Positions 20,008-29,091 of a stretch of DNA of 51,135 nt are shown here, piece by piece. Source of the stretch: Methanobrevibacter sp. (GTDB lineage: Archaea > Methanobacteriota > Methanobacteria > Methanobacteriales > Methanobacteriaceae); contig JAFUIW010000077.1 in NCBI GenBank assembly GCA_017473945.1, positions 1-51,135 of the forward strand. The letters run 5' to 3'. The notes beneath the pieces are model-generated. The model worked only from the letters and a program-made list of their open reading frames with translations. It made no database searches and was not told the DNA's origin. The translations under genes and the position numbers were made by a program. Each line of letters begins with the position of its first letter. The first letter of the stretch is position 1.

Positions 20008-21849
20008 CTACTCATTAATTATGATTTTGCTTTTAGCAGACACCAAATACTTGTTATTGTTAGGAGAGATGATTACATCATAACTTCCAACAGCCAAATC
20101 CTTGGTATTTAACTTAATCAGACCATCCTTATCAGTTTTAAGATTGAAAAATTTTGTCTTGTTTGAATTGTAGACCTTAATTTTAAGTTTAATGCCACTG
20201 ATTGCTTTTTGTGTTTTTTTATTTTTGACAACAACATTGAAGTATTTGGTCTTATTGAATTTATTGGTCACCTGTGGAGATTTAACAACAGTAGGAGTTT
20301 TGATGAGCTTATCAATATTTCCAAACTTATGGGTTCCAAGGAATTTCATATTTGGAACTCCAGGAAGTTTATATTTACTGATATAATTGTTTTTATATTG
20401 GATATTATCTTTCAGAGATCCTGTTGCCCTTCCAACGAATTTTCCATTGTCATTTGCAGCATAAGTTTGAATTTTGGAGGTAGTTTTGAAGTTTTTGTTG
20501 GTGGATGATGTCCAATGGAACAATGTAATATCACGCCTATTAACACCGAATGAATCTGTTGCACCTACTTTGAGAGCAGCTTTGATTGGAGTATCGCCAA
20601 ATTTGGCATAAGTACCATGACGATAACATGACATTAAATTAGGAACACTTATATATTCTCCAGGCTTAAGTTTACCTGTCCAATAACCGTTTAACCAAAC
20701 AACAGCATATCTTCCGTCAGGCGCCTTGATTGAAAAGTGTCCAAGACCAAGGCGTCTTTCATAGCTTTGAATTTTCTTCAAGTAGGATGTTTTGATCTTG
20801 TTGGATTTCACCATATTTCCCGCAAGACTTTCAATAGCCTTGTTGATGGCCACATTATCCATACCTCCGGTTCCCATCATCCATCCGTCTGAAGTGGTTA
20901 TTGAATGGAAGAAATAGCCGTATCCCAATTTGTATTGTTTGATGGCGGTTCTTCCTGCAAATTTAACATTTTTTATGTATATTGTAAGGCCATTGGTTGC
21001 ATCACGTCTAAAGCCTGCAACGCTTTCATTTCCGCTGACCTGCAAGTAAAAAGAACAGCATCCCCATTCAGCAGTTGGCTTGATTTTCATTGTAGCTTCT
21101 GATTTTGAGTTTTTATAAGTGACATATTTTTTATTTTTGGAATCGCTGATTTTAGCTGAAATCTTATAAGAACCAACCTTGAAATTCTTGTTTAAGCTGG
21201 CAATTCCTTTGCTGTCGGTAGTTCTGTAGAAATAGGAATATTTCTTTGTCTTCGGATTGTATACCTTGAATTTAACCTTAATACCTGACACTGCATTTTG
21301 GGTAACTGTATTGAATACCTTAACCTTAAAAAACAAGTCTGAATCAACATAAGTGTTATAGTTGCTCATTTTAATGGCCAAAGGGGCTTTTTTAACTTTG
21401 ATTGTGGAAGCTGCCTGTGACGGAGCATAGTCATCATCACCATCAAAATAAATCCTAACTGAATATGTATCCGGCTTGAGATTGCTGATTGTTAAAGCTG
21501 CCCTGCCGTTTTTGTCGGTCAAAGCATCGTAAAACTTATCTGCAACCTGCACCCTTAGAGTTTTATTCGAAATAGCCTGATGATTTCCATCTGTTAAATA
21601 CGCAGCCACTTCAGTCTTTTCCTTGTAATATGAAACTACATTATCAGTTTCAATATTAGTGATTTTCTGAGAGTCATTTATAGAATTTTCTCCATTCAAA
21701 TCCTCTGAATTTGCCTCATAAACTGAAACCTGATTTTCAAAATTGACATCATCACTATTTGCCGTTATGTTTTCGGATGCTGAAACAGCCCCCACACATA
21801 CAAAAAACAAAAGCAACAATGACATTGCCAATAATTTATTCTTAAACAT
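20008..21849 (-). CDS. secreted Ig-like protein with Cys-Cys-Ser-Phe/Arg-Arg-Asp domain (paralogue B)
   Basis: Predicted secreted protein of 613 aa with the same order as paralogue A: signal peptide (1-25), two Ig-like domains (about 65-158, 160-257), a central domain beginning at Cys264-Cys265, and a C-terminal Ig-like module (about 520-613). Identity with A is high through the central domain: GFRRDAT, HSITTSDGW, MVKSNKI, GHFSIKAPDGRYAVVW, GKLKPGE, YRHG, GVNRRDIT and YAANDNG are kept. Such retention of Cys, Arg, Asp, His and Asn residues across diverged copies suggests an enzymatic site rather than a purely structural fold. A role on pseudomurein or another extracellular amide is only a hypothesis. 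Confidence 0.8.
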   Translation of the reverse strand: MFKNKLLAMSLLLLFFVCVGAVSASENITANSDDVNFENQVSVYEANSEDLNGENSINDSQKITNIETDNVVSYYKEKTEVAAYLTDGNHQAISNKTLRVQVADKFYDALTDKNGRAALTISNLKPDTYSVRIYFDGDDDYAPSQAASTIKVKKAPLAIKMSNYNTYVDSDLFFKVKVFNTVTQNAVSGIKVKFKVYNPKTKKYSYFYRTTDSKGIASLNKNFKVGSYKISAKISDSKNKKYVTYKNSKSEATMKIKPTAEWGCCSFYLQVSGNESVAGFRRDATNGLTIYIKNVKFAGRTAIKQYKLGYGYFFHSITTSDGWMMGTGGMDNVAINKAIESLAGNMVKSNKIKTSYLKKIQSYERRLGLGHFSIKAPDGRYAVVWLNGYWTGKLKPGEYISVPNLMSCYRHGTYAKFGDTPIKAALKVGATDSFGVNRRDITLFHWTSSTNKNFKTTSKIQTYAANDNGKFVGRATGSLKDNIQYKNNYISKYKLPGVPNMKFLGTHKFGNIDKLIKTPTVVKSPQVTNKFNKTKYFNVVVKNKKTQKAISGIKLKIKVYNSNKTKFFNLKTDKDGLIKLNTKDLAVGSYDVIISPNNNKYLVSAKSKIIINE

Positions 21850-21924
21850 GATTTTAACCTTAATTCATTCATTTAAATTATTTCCAATTAAATATATGAG
21901 TATTTAATTTAAAAAAAATATGCA

Positions 21925-21955
21925 AATTTATAGAAATGTGCCATTCTATAAGCAC
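21925..21955 (-). promoter_or_regulatory. dyad upstream of paralogue B
   Basis: Inverted repeat TTATAGAA (21928-21935) / TTCTATAA (21944-21951) with an 8-base loop, about 80 bases before the start codon of paralogue B. It lies in an otherwise featureless AT-rich gap (21850-22021). Possible operator; it is not the same sequence as the dyads before paralogues A and C. Confidence 0.35.
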
Positions 21956-22021
21956 GACATAATTTATACATAATAAATTATGAGAAACTTCAAATATAAA
22001 ATAATATTATTAAAAATAGTA

Positions 22022-22056
22022 TAAAAAAAATAAAAAAGAGTGAGTAATTACTCACT
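22022..22056 (-). terminator. palindromic terminator of paralogue C
   Basis: AGTGAGTAATTACTCACT (22039-22056) is a perfect 18-base palindrome. An A-run at 22023-22037 on the plus strand becomes a T-run after the hairpin in the minus-strand transcript. Confidence 0.65.
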
Positions 22057-23874
22057 GATAGTTATTTTGCTGCTTCCGGACACTTTATATTTGGCAGTGG
22101 TCGGAGCTAAAGAAACGCTATAAGATCCAACGGATAAATTTTTAGTATCAATCTTGGCTACGCCCTTACTGTTAGTCTTGACAGTGTATGCCCGATTGTC
22201 AGTTCCATTAGAAATTTTAATTTTGATTTTCAAGTTGGAAACCGCTTTATTTGTGTTTTTGTTTTTAACAGTCACCTTAAAGCTGCCAGTTTTGTTAAAC
22301 TGATTTGATACCTCAGGTGCAGTAATCTTTGTTGGAATTTTAACCAGATTATCAATATTTCCAAAGTCATGAGCTCCTAAATATATCTTATTAGGACATT
22401 TTGGAAGCTTATGGCTTGCGAAAAATTTACCTTTGAATACAACATTGTCCACACGCCAACCTGAAGACACGCCCACAAATCTTCCGTTGTCATTAGCAGC
22501 ATAAGCCTTGATTGAAGAAGTGATCTTAAGAGATTTGCTTGTAGTGGATTTCCAGTGAAGCACAACAATCTGCCTTCTGTTTACTCCATATTTATCAGTA
22601 GCACCGACTTTTATTGCAGCTTTAGCAGGGTTTGTGCTGTATTTTCCATAAGTGCTGTGTCTGTAATACTCTTTGAAGTTAGGAGAACAGCTGAATTCAC
22701 CAGGTTTTAATTTGCCTGTGATAATCTTATTTTTCCAAACAACTGCATATCTTCCATCAGGCGCCTTGATTGAAAAATGTCCGAAGTTTATGCTTCTTTT
22801 ATAGCTGTAAATTTTCTTCAGGGAGGACATTTTAATTTTGTTGGATTTGACCATGTCTACAGCAAGCTTTTCCATGGAATTAATGAAATCATGTGAATCA
22901 AGCCCTCCGTTGCCCACTATCCAACCATTAGCGAATACTATCAAATGAACAAACTTGTTGGCGTTTGTGTGTTTAATTACAGGTATGCCCCCTAATTTAT
23001 ACTCTTTAACTGTGATAGTGGTCATTGCAGTATTATCTCTTCTAAAACCGGCAACTGACTCGGTGTCACTTACCTGAAGGAAAAATGAACAGCAGTCTTC
23101 GCCTGCAGCAGACATCACTTTCATGGTTACTTTGTTTTTGGAATCCTTGTAGGAAATGTAATTCTTATTTTTAGAATCCTTAATATATACAGAAATCTTA
23201 TAAGATCCGACTTTCAGGTTTTTATTTAGGACAGCTACCCCATTGCTGTTGGAAGTTGCATAATAATAGGAATATTTTTTGGTTTTAGTTGAATAAACTT
23301 TAAATAAAACTCTGATTCCACTTACCGCATTGCCAGTATTTTTATTATACACTGTTGCCTTGAAATATGAACCTGATTTAAAATAAGTTTTAAAATCATC
23401 CATTTTTATAGCCAGCGGAGCTTTATTAACTTTTACATAAGAATCAGATTCACTGGAAGTGAAATCATCATCCCCGCCGAACTTTATGGTTAACTTATAT
23501 GTATCAGGCTTCAGACCATCATAAGCAAGATTTAACTTACCGTTATCGTCTGTAGTCAGATTATCAGTTTTACCGTTGAAATACACGTTAACATTTTTAT
23601 TTTTCAGGGACACATTATTTGAATCTTTCAGCTGAACTTCAAGATTGACTTTTTCTTTATAATAAGCAGTCACATTGCCAACTTCCACTGTTGTGTCAAC
23701 CTTTGAAGTCTTATCATCAACAGAATCCCCAAAGCCATCATCAATTTGAGATGAAACCTCATCCAATACAACGTCGGAAGTCACATTTTCTGAAGCTGAA
23801 ACAAAGCTAAGACCCAACGTTATAGTTACAAATACCATCAAGAATAAGAAAATTCCCCTATACGGTTTTTTCAT
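22048..23874 (-). CDS. secreted Ig-like protein with Cys-Cys-Ser-Phe/Arg-Arg-Asp domain (paralogue C)
   Basis: Predicted secreted protein of 608 aa. The ATG at 23874 is preferred to a TTG 24 bases upstream because the protein then starts MKKPYRG with a normal signal peptide (hydrophobic core to about residue 28), and an AGGGG-type site precedes it. Two Ig-like domains, the central domain from Cys261-Cys262, and the shared C-terminal module follow in order. It is the most diverged copy (IPVIKHTNANKFVHLIVFANGW replaces the A/B segment), yet CCSF, GFRRD, GHFSIKAP, YRH, GVNRR and ANDNG are all intact. Probably the first of the four-gene minus-strand cluster. Enzyme class not established. Confidence 0.8.
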   Translation of the reverse strand: MKKPYRGIFLFLMVFVTITLGLSFVSASENVTSDVVLDEVSSQIDDGFGDSVDDKTSKVDTTVEVGNVTAYYKEKVNLEVQLKDSNNVSLKNKNVNVYFNGKTDNLTTDDNGKLNLAYDGLKPDTYKLTIKFGGDDDFTSSESDSYVKVNKAPLAIKMDDFKTYFKSGSYFKATVYNKNTGNAVSGIRVLFKVYSTKTKKYSYYYATSNSNGVAVLNKNLKVGSYKISVYIKDSKNKNYISYKDSKNKVTMKVMSAAGEDCCSFFLQVSDTESVAGFRRDNTAMTTITVKEYKLGGIPVIKHTNANKFVHLIVFANGWIVGNGGLDSHDFINSMEKLAVDMVKSNKIKMSSLKKIYSYKRSINFGHFSIKAPDGRYAVVWKNKIITGKLKPGEFSCSPNFKEYYRHSTYGKYSTNPAKAAIKVGATDKYGVNRRQIVVLHWKSTTSKSLKITSSIKAYAANDNGRFVGVSSGWRVDNVVFKGKFFASHKLPKCPNKIYLGAHDFGNIDNLVKIPTKITAPEVSNQFNKTGSFKVTVKNKNTNKAVSNLKIKIKISNGTDNRAYTVKTNSKGVAKIDTKNLSVGSYSVSLAPTTAKYKVSGSSKITISE

Positions 23875-24098
23875 TAAATCAACCCCTATAAATCCCAAGA
23901 TTTAAGCAAAGCCAAATTAAATTAATTTTAGCACTTTAACAGAAATCAAGTTATTAGTATCGTGATATAAAATTACTTTGTGAGCACAATGTAATAAATC
24001 TTTACTATTGAGTTTTGCCATACCTTTTTTCAGCCATAATATTTAAAACAATTGCAAAAAGAGCAATGCTGAAAAATGTGCAGATATTTGTAAAAATT
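23875..24098 (-). promoter_or_regulatory. upstream region of paralogue C with long dyad
   Basis: Contains a near-perfect 24-base dyad at 23972-23995: arms ATTACTTTGTG and CACAATGTAAT around AG, with one mismatched pair. It is about 100 bases before the start codon. The rest of this AT-rich gap shows nothing convincing. Confidence 0.45.
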
Positions 24099-24132
24099 AA
24101 AAAAAAGAAGTGAAAGAGAATAAAAATTCTCT
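24099..24132 (-). terminator. hairpin terminator of ftr
   Basis: AGAGAAT (24115-24121), AAAA, ATTCTCT (24126-24132), followed on the minus strand by a T-rich run (plus-strand A-run at about 24094-24106). Confidence 0.6.
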
Positions 24133-25015
24133 AGAATAAATCTTGTAAGTGGATTTGGTAAGGTCCTAAGTTTCCGCCGTAGTTACCAGCACCGATTTCA
24201 ATTACACCAGGCACTTGGCAAGCAGCTTCAATACCTGCTTTCATAGCAGCTTTAACGGATTCTTCGTCTACACCGTCAATAACAATTTCCATGTTTCCGA
24301 ATACGTTTTCAGGTAATTCGGTTTCCACTTGGTCTTTTAAGGTTACGCATTCTTTTTCGTTGGTGGATGCACTCATGAAAGAGTATTTGGAACCTGTTTT
24401 GGAACCGGAAGCAACCATACCACCGGAGAAAGGAGTGATTACACCAGCAACTGCGTGGATTGCATCAACAGCAGCTTCAGCAGCAACAATGGAAGCCATT
24501 TGACTGTCAGCCATGATGAAGAAGTTTCCACCAGCTACACCATCTTTCCATCCCATTTCGTCTTCAACTAAGAATTCACCGGACATGATTGGGATAACGT
24601 GCATTTTTTTACCGTTTACATCTTTTTCAGTTTCGTATCCGTCACCGAAGAACTTGAGTTGTTTTCCAGTTGGGAATGCTTCTTCGCTTTCTAAAGCGTT
24701 GAATGCTGCTGCAGTAGGAGCGGTTAAAACACATTGACCGATTCTGTCCATGATTTGTCCGCCTAATGATTTTTTGGACATGTGGCAAATCATGATTGCA
24801 TAACCTGGTCTTCCATCTGGAGATTCAGTTGGAGGAACATATTGGTCAATACCTGCTTCTGCAGGACATCCAATTACTGAAGTAGCAAATCCGGTAGCTT
24901 CAGTAGCTGCAATTTTAGCTAAATGTTTAGTAGCTGCAGTAATAATAATTCTAGATACTTTAATTCCGAAACCTTCAGCAAAGGTATCTTGTATTTCTAC
25001 GCCATTAATTTCCAT
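24131..25015 (-). CDS. ftr: formylmethanofuran-tetrahydromethanopterin N-formyltransferase
   Basis: Second step of methanogenesis from CO2: moves the formyl group from formylmethanofuran to N5 of tetrahydromethanopterin. Cytoplasmic, active as oligomers in known members. The 294 aa length and the whole sequence match Ftr, including [20 protein letters not shown] at the N terminus, [17 protein letters not shown] (about 40-56), [23 protein letters not shown] and the C-terminal [16 protein letters not shown]. It is a single gene with its own terminator and no other methanogenesis gene nearby. Codon use is smoother than in the adhesins, as expected for a highly expressed core gene. Diagnostic of a methanogen in this setting. 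Confidence 0.98.
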   Translation of the reverse strand: MEINGVEIQDTFAEGFGIKVSRIIITAATKHLAKIAATEATGFATSVIGCPAEAGIDQYVPPTESPDGRPGYAIMICHMSKKSLGGQIMDRIGQCVLTAPTAAAFNALESEEAFPTGKQLKFFGDGYETEKDVNGKKMHVIPIMSGEFLVEDEMGWKDGVAGGNFFIMADSQMASIVAAEAAVDAIHAVAGVITPFSGGMVASGSKTGSKYSFMSASTNEKECVTLKDQVETELPENVFGNMEIVIDGVDEESVKAAMKAGIEAACQVPGVIEIGAGNYGGNLGPYQIHLQDLF

Positions 25016-25144
25016 TTTTTCACCAAAAATTAATATACAAAAAATAAATTTTTTGCTATGATAAAGTTTATGATTATAAATTAAAATAAAGTTTTCTATT
25101 TAACGTGAACATCAAAGTTAATTAAAAAAATAGATAATTGAGGA

Positions 25145-26206
25145 TTACTCTTCAACATCCTCATTGATTGATTCTTCAATTTCCCCACCTGATGAGCCGA
25201 ATGAAATCTTATCGAGAACGGAAGATCCGTAATAAGGCAATATGACCATTCCTAGAATGGTAGTCATCCAGAATGAAATCAATCTTTCAATAACGGTTGC
25301 CGCCGCACTTATGGAAGCGGTTATTCCGGCAGCAGAATAAAAAATAATCATTATTCCATCCACTGCACCGAGTCCTCCAGGAAGCAATGGAATCATACCT
25401 GCAAGACAGGCCAAAATGAAAACCTCACCGATTACAACAGGACTGACAACGGCGCCGAATGCCAAAAAGACAAAGTAAACCCTGACGATTTCAAAAATCC
25501 ATATGACAAATGACAAAGGAAGAGCAAAGTACAGTACTTTTTTGTTTGAAATCACCATTTTCATGGTGTCCTGAAAACCGCTGATGACCCCATGAATCTT
25601 TTCTTCCAGCTCTTCGGAGTTTTTCTTATAAAATCTTCTCACAAGACCGATAATCCATCCGTCAACCCGTTTTCCAAAGCCCGGATTGACAGACATGTAA
25701 ATCAATAAAATTAAAATTGCAACAATTGCAATAACGGCCAGAACCATCAACACAAGCAGCCATAAATCAAAATTGAATGATAAAGTCATTCCGATGATTG
25801 TTAAAACAGCCAGAACGACAAATGGAAATGTGTCCAGTGCACGGTCGGCCACAACAGTTGCGAATGTTTCCTCCATAGGATAGTCCTCTTCACGGGATAA
25901 GATGTATGCCCTTACCGGTTCTCCTCCCCCACGTCCTGACGGAGTGATGTTATTGACAGCCAAACCCACCAGAATCATAGGAAGCAACTTTTTTATTCCA
26001 ACATCAATGTCTACAAGACCATTGAGTATTTTCCAACGCAAGGTGTATAAATAATATGTAAAAACCTGCAAAGCAACAGCTAAAGCAATGAATTCAAGTT
26101 TAGCTATCTTCAATGCGTCTATAACTTGGTCTATACCGACAAACCAAAGCATTACAACAAGGATAAGCACACTTATCCCCAAGAAAAATATTGATTTTTT
26201 ATCCAT
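25145..26206 (-). CDS. flippase-like integral membrane protein (LPG synthase TM / UPF0104 family)
   Basis: Integral membrane protein of 353 aa with about eight hydrophobic segments. It matches the 'lysylphosphatidylglycerol synthase TM region / UPF0104' type: an N-terminal helix, TPSGRGGGEPVRAYIL near residues 88-103, and LPGGLGAVDGIMIIFYSAAG near 275-294, both hallmark Gly/Pro loops. There is no soluble aminoacyl-transferase domain, so it is not an MprF synthase; a lipid or lipid-linked sugar flippase role is the usual guess. The acidic C-terminal tail is cytoplasmic in prediction. Divergent from trkH; start probably leaderless. Confidence 0.85.
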   Translation of the reverse strand: MDKKSIFFLGISVLILVVMLWFVGIDQVIDALKIAKLEFIALAVALQVFTYYLYTLRWKILNGLVDIDVGIKKLLPMILVGLAVNNITPSGRGGGEPVRAYILSREEDYPMEETFATVVADRALDTFPFVVLAVLTIIGMTLSFNFDLWLLVLMVLAVIAIVAILILLIYMSVNPGFGKRVDGWIIGLVRRFYKKNSEELEEKIHGVISGFQDTMKMVISNKKVLYFALPLSFVIWIFEIVRVYFVFLAFGAVVSPVVIGEVFILACLAGMIPLLPGGLGAVDGIMIIFYSAAGITASISAAATVIERLISFWMTTILGMVILPYYGSSVLDKISFGSSGGEIEESINEDVEE

Positions 26207-26274
26207 AGTTTATATTATTTTAATATTTCAATACTTATAAATTTATATAGACATTTATTCAAATTATTAGTATA
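26207..26274. promoter_or_regulatory. compact divergent promoter, flippase-like / trkH
   Basis: Only 68 bases separate the two starts. The plus-strand TATA TTTATATAG (26242-26250) lies about 26-30 bases before the trkH ATG, and the minus-strand TATA TTTATAAG (about 26234-26241) lies the same way before the other gene. Neither start has a ribosome-binding site, so both transcripts are likely leaderless or nearly so. Confidence 0.5.
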
Positions 26275-27708
26275 ATGAGATATATAACAAAATCGGATTT
26301 GGTAATCGTTGCATTAAATTCAGGAAATTTAATGATTGGAATAGGAGTAATGTGCTTAATACCATTGATATTCGATTTAATATATTTTGAATTTGACGTT
26401 ATTAGTTTTGTAATACCTGCAGCGATTTCGATACTATTAGGACTATTTTTTAGAGTATATCTCAAGGATTACGAACGAAAAAAGATAAGACTTAAGCATG
26501 GAATGATGTTATCCTCGTTTGCATGGTTATGGGCAAGTATAATCGGAGGAATCGTATTTATGCTTGCAACAAACATGCCGATAATTGATGCTGTTTTTGA
26601 AAGCATGTCTGCCTTAACAGGTACAGGAATAACCATGTTCAAGGATGTTGAAATACTGCCTCACAGCATCCTATTTTTTAGAGCTTTAGAGCAGTGGATT
26701 GGAGGATTGGGAGTTGTAGTTATGGTGATAAGCGTCCTGACAAAACCGGGCTCAGTGTCATCAAAATTATATCAATCCGAAGCGCGTGAAGAGCGAATTA
26801 AACCAAGTGTGAAAAATACTCTTGAAAAAACCCTGCAGATTTATGCAATTTATACCGTGACTGGAATTATTCTATACCTCCTTGCAGGAATGCCTGTTTT
26901 TGATTCAATCTGTAATACCTTCAGCATTGTGTCCACCGGAGGTATGAGCATCAAAAATGCGAATATGGGCTTCTACCACGATGATTTGATATATTTCATT
27001 TCAATCGTTTTGATGATTCTAGGGGCGACAAGCTTTTTGGTTCACTATAAAGTTATTAAAACCAGAGGAAGGTCATTGCTTGGAGATCTTCAATTCAAAA
27101 TCATCATCACAGTCATTGCAGTTGTTACATTAATGCTATACTTTGTTTCAAATATCGTGCCGATTGACCTGCTGTTTACCGTCGTGTCTGCAATAACAAC
27201 CACCGGAGCCAGTGTCGCACCGCCACATGTAATGGGAATGTGGCATCCATTCGTGATAATCTGTATCATGTGCCTGATGCTTACCGGAGGTTCAAACGGA
27301 TCCACAGTAGGTGCAATAAAGCTTGTAAGGATGATTACCTTCTTTAAAGGAATCTACAGGCACGTCCGTGAAATCCTATCACCTGAAGGAAGAGTGGTCC
27401 CTGTAAAATTACAAGGCAAAAAAATCCCTGAAAAAGCAATATCACAGGCCGGAAATTACATAACCCTATATATGATGTTCATAATGTTTACATGGGCACT
27501 GTTCTGCCTGTTCGGATATGACCCTTTCAGAAGCCTCTTTGCTGCAATGTCACTTCAAGGGAACAACGGTCTGGAGCTGGGAATTATAAACCATACATTA
27601 AATCCAATACTGAAAGTGGTAAGTATGTTTGACATGTGGACCGGAAGATTGGAAATTTATCCAGTATTGATTACATTAAGAGCATTTTTTGAAATATTTA
27701 AAAGATAG
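26275..27708 (+). CDS. trkH: TrkH/KtrB-type potassium uptake membrane subunit
   Basis: K+ transporter pore subunit of 477 aa, with four M1-P-M2 repeats in the membrane. The filter-like P-loops are visible in order: ALTGTGITMF (about 108-117), SIVSTGGMS (about 217-225), ITTTGASV (about 304-311) and SLQGNNGLE (about 429-437), each with the key Gly. LMLTGGSNGSTVGAIK in the third-to-fourth repeat link is also typical. It works with a cytoplasmic RCK regulator, encoded directly downstream (55-base gap), and takes up K+. Together with the MthK-like channel the window has both uptake and release of K+. Confidence 0.95.
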   Translation: MRYITKSDLVIVALNSGNLMIGIGVMCLIPLIFDLIYFEFDVISFVIPAAISILLGLFFRVYLKDYERKKIRLKHGMMLSSFAWLWASIIGGIVFMLATNMPIIDAVFESMSALTGTGITMFKDVEILPHSILFFRALEQWIGGLGVVVMVISVLTKPGSVSSKLYQSEAREERIKPSVKNTLEKTLQIYAIYTVTGIILYLLAGMPVFDSICNTFSIVSTGGMSIKNANMGFYHDDLIYFISIVLMILGATSFLVHYKVIKTRGRSLLGDLQFKIIITVIAVVTLMLYFVSNIVPIDLLFTVVSAITTTGASVAPPHVMGMWHPFVIICIMCLMLTGGSNGSTVGAIKLVRMITFFKGIYRHVREILSPEGRVVPVKLQGKKIPEKAISQAGNYITLYMMFIMFTWALFCLFGYDPFRSLFAAMSLQGNNGLELGIINHTLNPILKVVSMFDMWTGRLEIYPVLITLRAFFEIFKR

Positions 27709-27763
27709 GTTTATTAATATACAAAAAACATATAATGATTATTAATGTTGTGAAGGTGATTTA

Positions 27764-28414
27764 ATGTATGTGATTATTATGGGAGGAGGCCGTGTCGGAC
27801 TTGCTCTTGCAAATTTATTGATAGATGACGGACACGATATTACATTAATTGAAAATGATGAAGCGTTAAGCGCTGATGTTGCAGCAGATCTTGATGCACT
27901 CGTAATTCACGGAAACGGAACCAGTTCAAAAGTACTCGAAGAAACCAATATTGAAGATGCAGATTACTTTATCGCAACAACAGGAAACGACGAAGCCAAT
28001 CTACTTTCATGCATTCTAGTTAGGAAATACAATGTTCCGACAATCATTGCACGTGTAAGCAATCCTGACCACGAGGAAGCGTTTAAGGAAGTCGGAATTG
28101 ACCGTGTAATAAGCCCAGAAATAACTGCAGCAGAACAGTTACAGCAATTTGTAACCATGCCTAATGTAGCGAAACTGACTACACTTGGTGAAGGTGATGC
28201 TGAGATTCTTGAAATGACAATAACAAATGATAAAGTGGTTGGAAAACGCTTTAAAGACATTTCACCAACAAAGGAGTATATCATTATCGCAACTTATCAA
28301 AACGGAAAACTGGTTATTCCACAGCCGGACAACACCGTCAGCCGTGGAGAAAAAGTTTCAATTCTAGTTAAAAGAGGAACCTTTAAGAAAGTCTCTAAAA
28401 AATTAGAAAAATAA
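27764..28414 (+). CDS. trkA: TrkA potassium uptake regulatory subunit
   Basis: Cytoplasmic RCK protein of 216 aa that binds nucleotide and gates the TrkH pore. The N-terminal Rossmann domain starts MYVIIMGGGRVGLALANLL (Gly-x-Gly-x-x-Gly) with an acidic residue at the end of beta-2 (ENDE). A TrkA-C domain occupies about 135-216 (ending VSRGEKVSILVKRG). GGTGAT lies seven bases before the ATG. Last gene of the trkH-trkA pair; its stop is three bases from the convergent metallo-hydrolase stop. Confidence 0.95.
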   Translation: MYVIIMGGGRVGLALANLLIDDGHDITLIENDEALSADVAADLDALVIHGNGTSSKVLEETNIEDADYFIATTGNDEANLLSCILVRKYNVPTIIARVSNPDHEEAFKEVGIDRVISPEITAAEQLQQFVTMPNVAKLTTLGEGDAEILEMTITNDKVVGKRFKDISPTKEYIIIATYQNGKLVIPQPDNTVSRGEKVSILVKRGTFKKVSKKLEK

Positions 28415-28417
28415 AAA

Positions 28418-29032
28418 TTATAACATGGAATAAGACAATTTTATATGGTCTTTTCCATTATTTTCCACTATTGGGCCGTGACCAGGATAAATATTTTTAA
28501 TGTCCAGTTCCAATAGTTTTTCAACACTGTTTTTCATATCCTTGTAATCACCGCCGATATCCATCCTGCCAACACCGCCGCCAGCAAAGATAGTATCTCC
28601 GCTAATCAGGTTCTCGCCATCCCAGAGACATATTCCTCCTTTGGTATGGCCAGGAGTGTGGATTACCTTAAAACCAGATATCTCATCGCCATCCTCAAGT
28701 TCAATGTCAACTCTTGAGTTGGCACCGTCATTGATTAAAAATGCAGATCCGCCAGTTCCTAAAGTGTCCTTATTTCTCATGGAAACAGCATCAAGTCTGT
28801 GGACTGCAATCTTGGCATTAGGAAATGCATAATTGCCACCAATATGGTCAAAGTGACAATGTGTATTTATGATTAATTCAATATCATCAGGCTCAACACC
28901 GTTTTCACGAAGTTTAGAGAATAAATAATCACTAAACTCTCCGGTACCGGTATCGACAAGAGTGTTTTTATTAATTAAATAATAATTAGAATCATTAAAA
29001 TAACCTAAAATAGAAATAATTTCGCTAGTCAT
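28418..29032 (-). CDS. MBL-fold metallo-hydrolase
   Basis: Metallo-beta-lactamase-fold enzyme of 204 aa. The metal motif INTHCHFDHIGG (His-x-His-x-Asp-His) is near residue 57. Later metal ligands are seen in HTPGHTKGGICLW and YPGHGP near the C terminus, which is the glyoxalase-II-like pattern. The ATG at 29032 is used; a TTG 18 bases upstream is less likely. No ribosome-binding site is visible. Substrate unknown: candidates are thioesters or phosphodiesters. It lies between trkA and the tRNA-Trp gene. Confidence 0.88.
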   Translation of the reverse strand: MTSEIISILGYFNDSNYYLINKNTLVDTGTGEFSDYLFSKLRENGVEPDDIELIINTHCHFDHIGGNYAFPNAKIAVHRLDAVSMRNKDTLGTGGSAFLINDGANSRVDIELEDGDEISGFKVIHTPGHTKGGICLWDGENLISGDTIFAGGGVGRMDIGGDYKDMKNSVEKLLELDIKNIYPGHGPIVENNGKDHIKLSYSML

Positions 29033-29091
29033 AGAAAATAATATAATCAAGAAAGTAATTAAAAGTTTTGAAAAAAAGTTGTATATAAAAA

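Noticed and set aside
15976..23874. Central Cys domain as a transglutaminase-like protease
   Set aside because: The order of motifs (Cys-Cys-Ser-Phe, Arg-Arg-Asp, GHFSIKAP) does not give the usual transglutaminase Cys...His-Ala-Trp...Asp triad.
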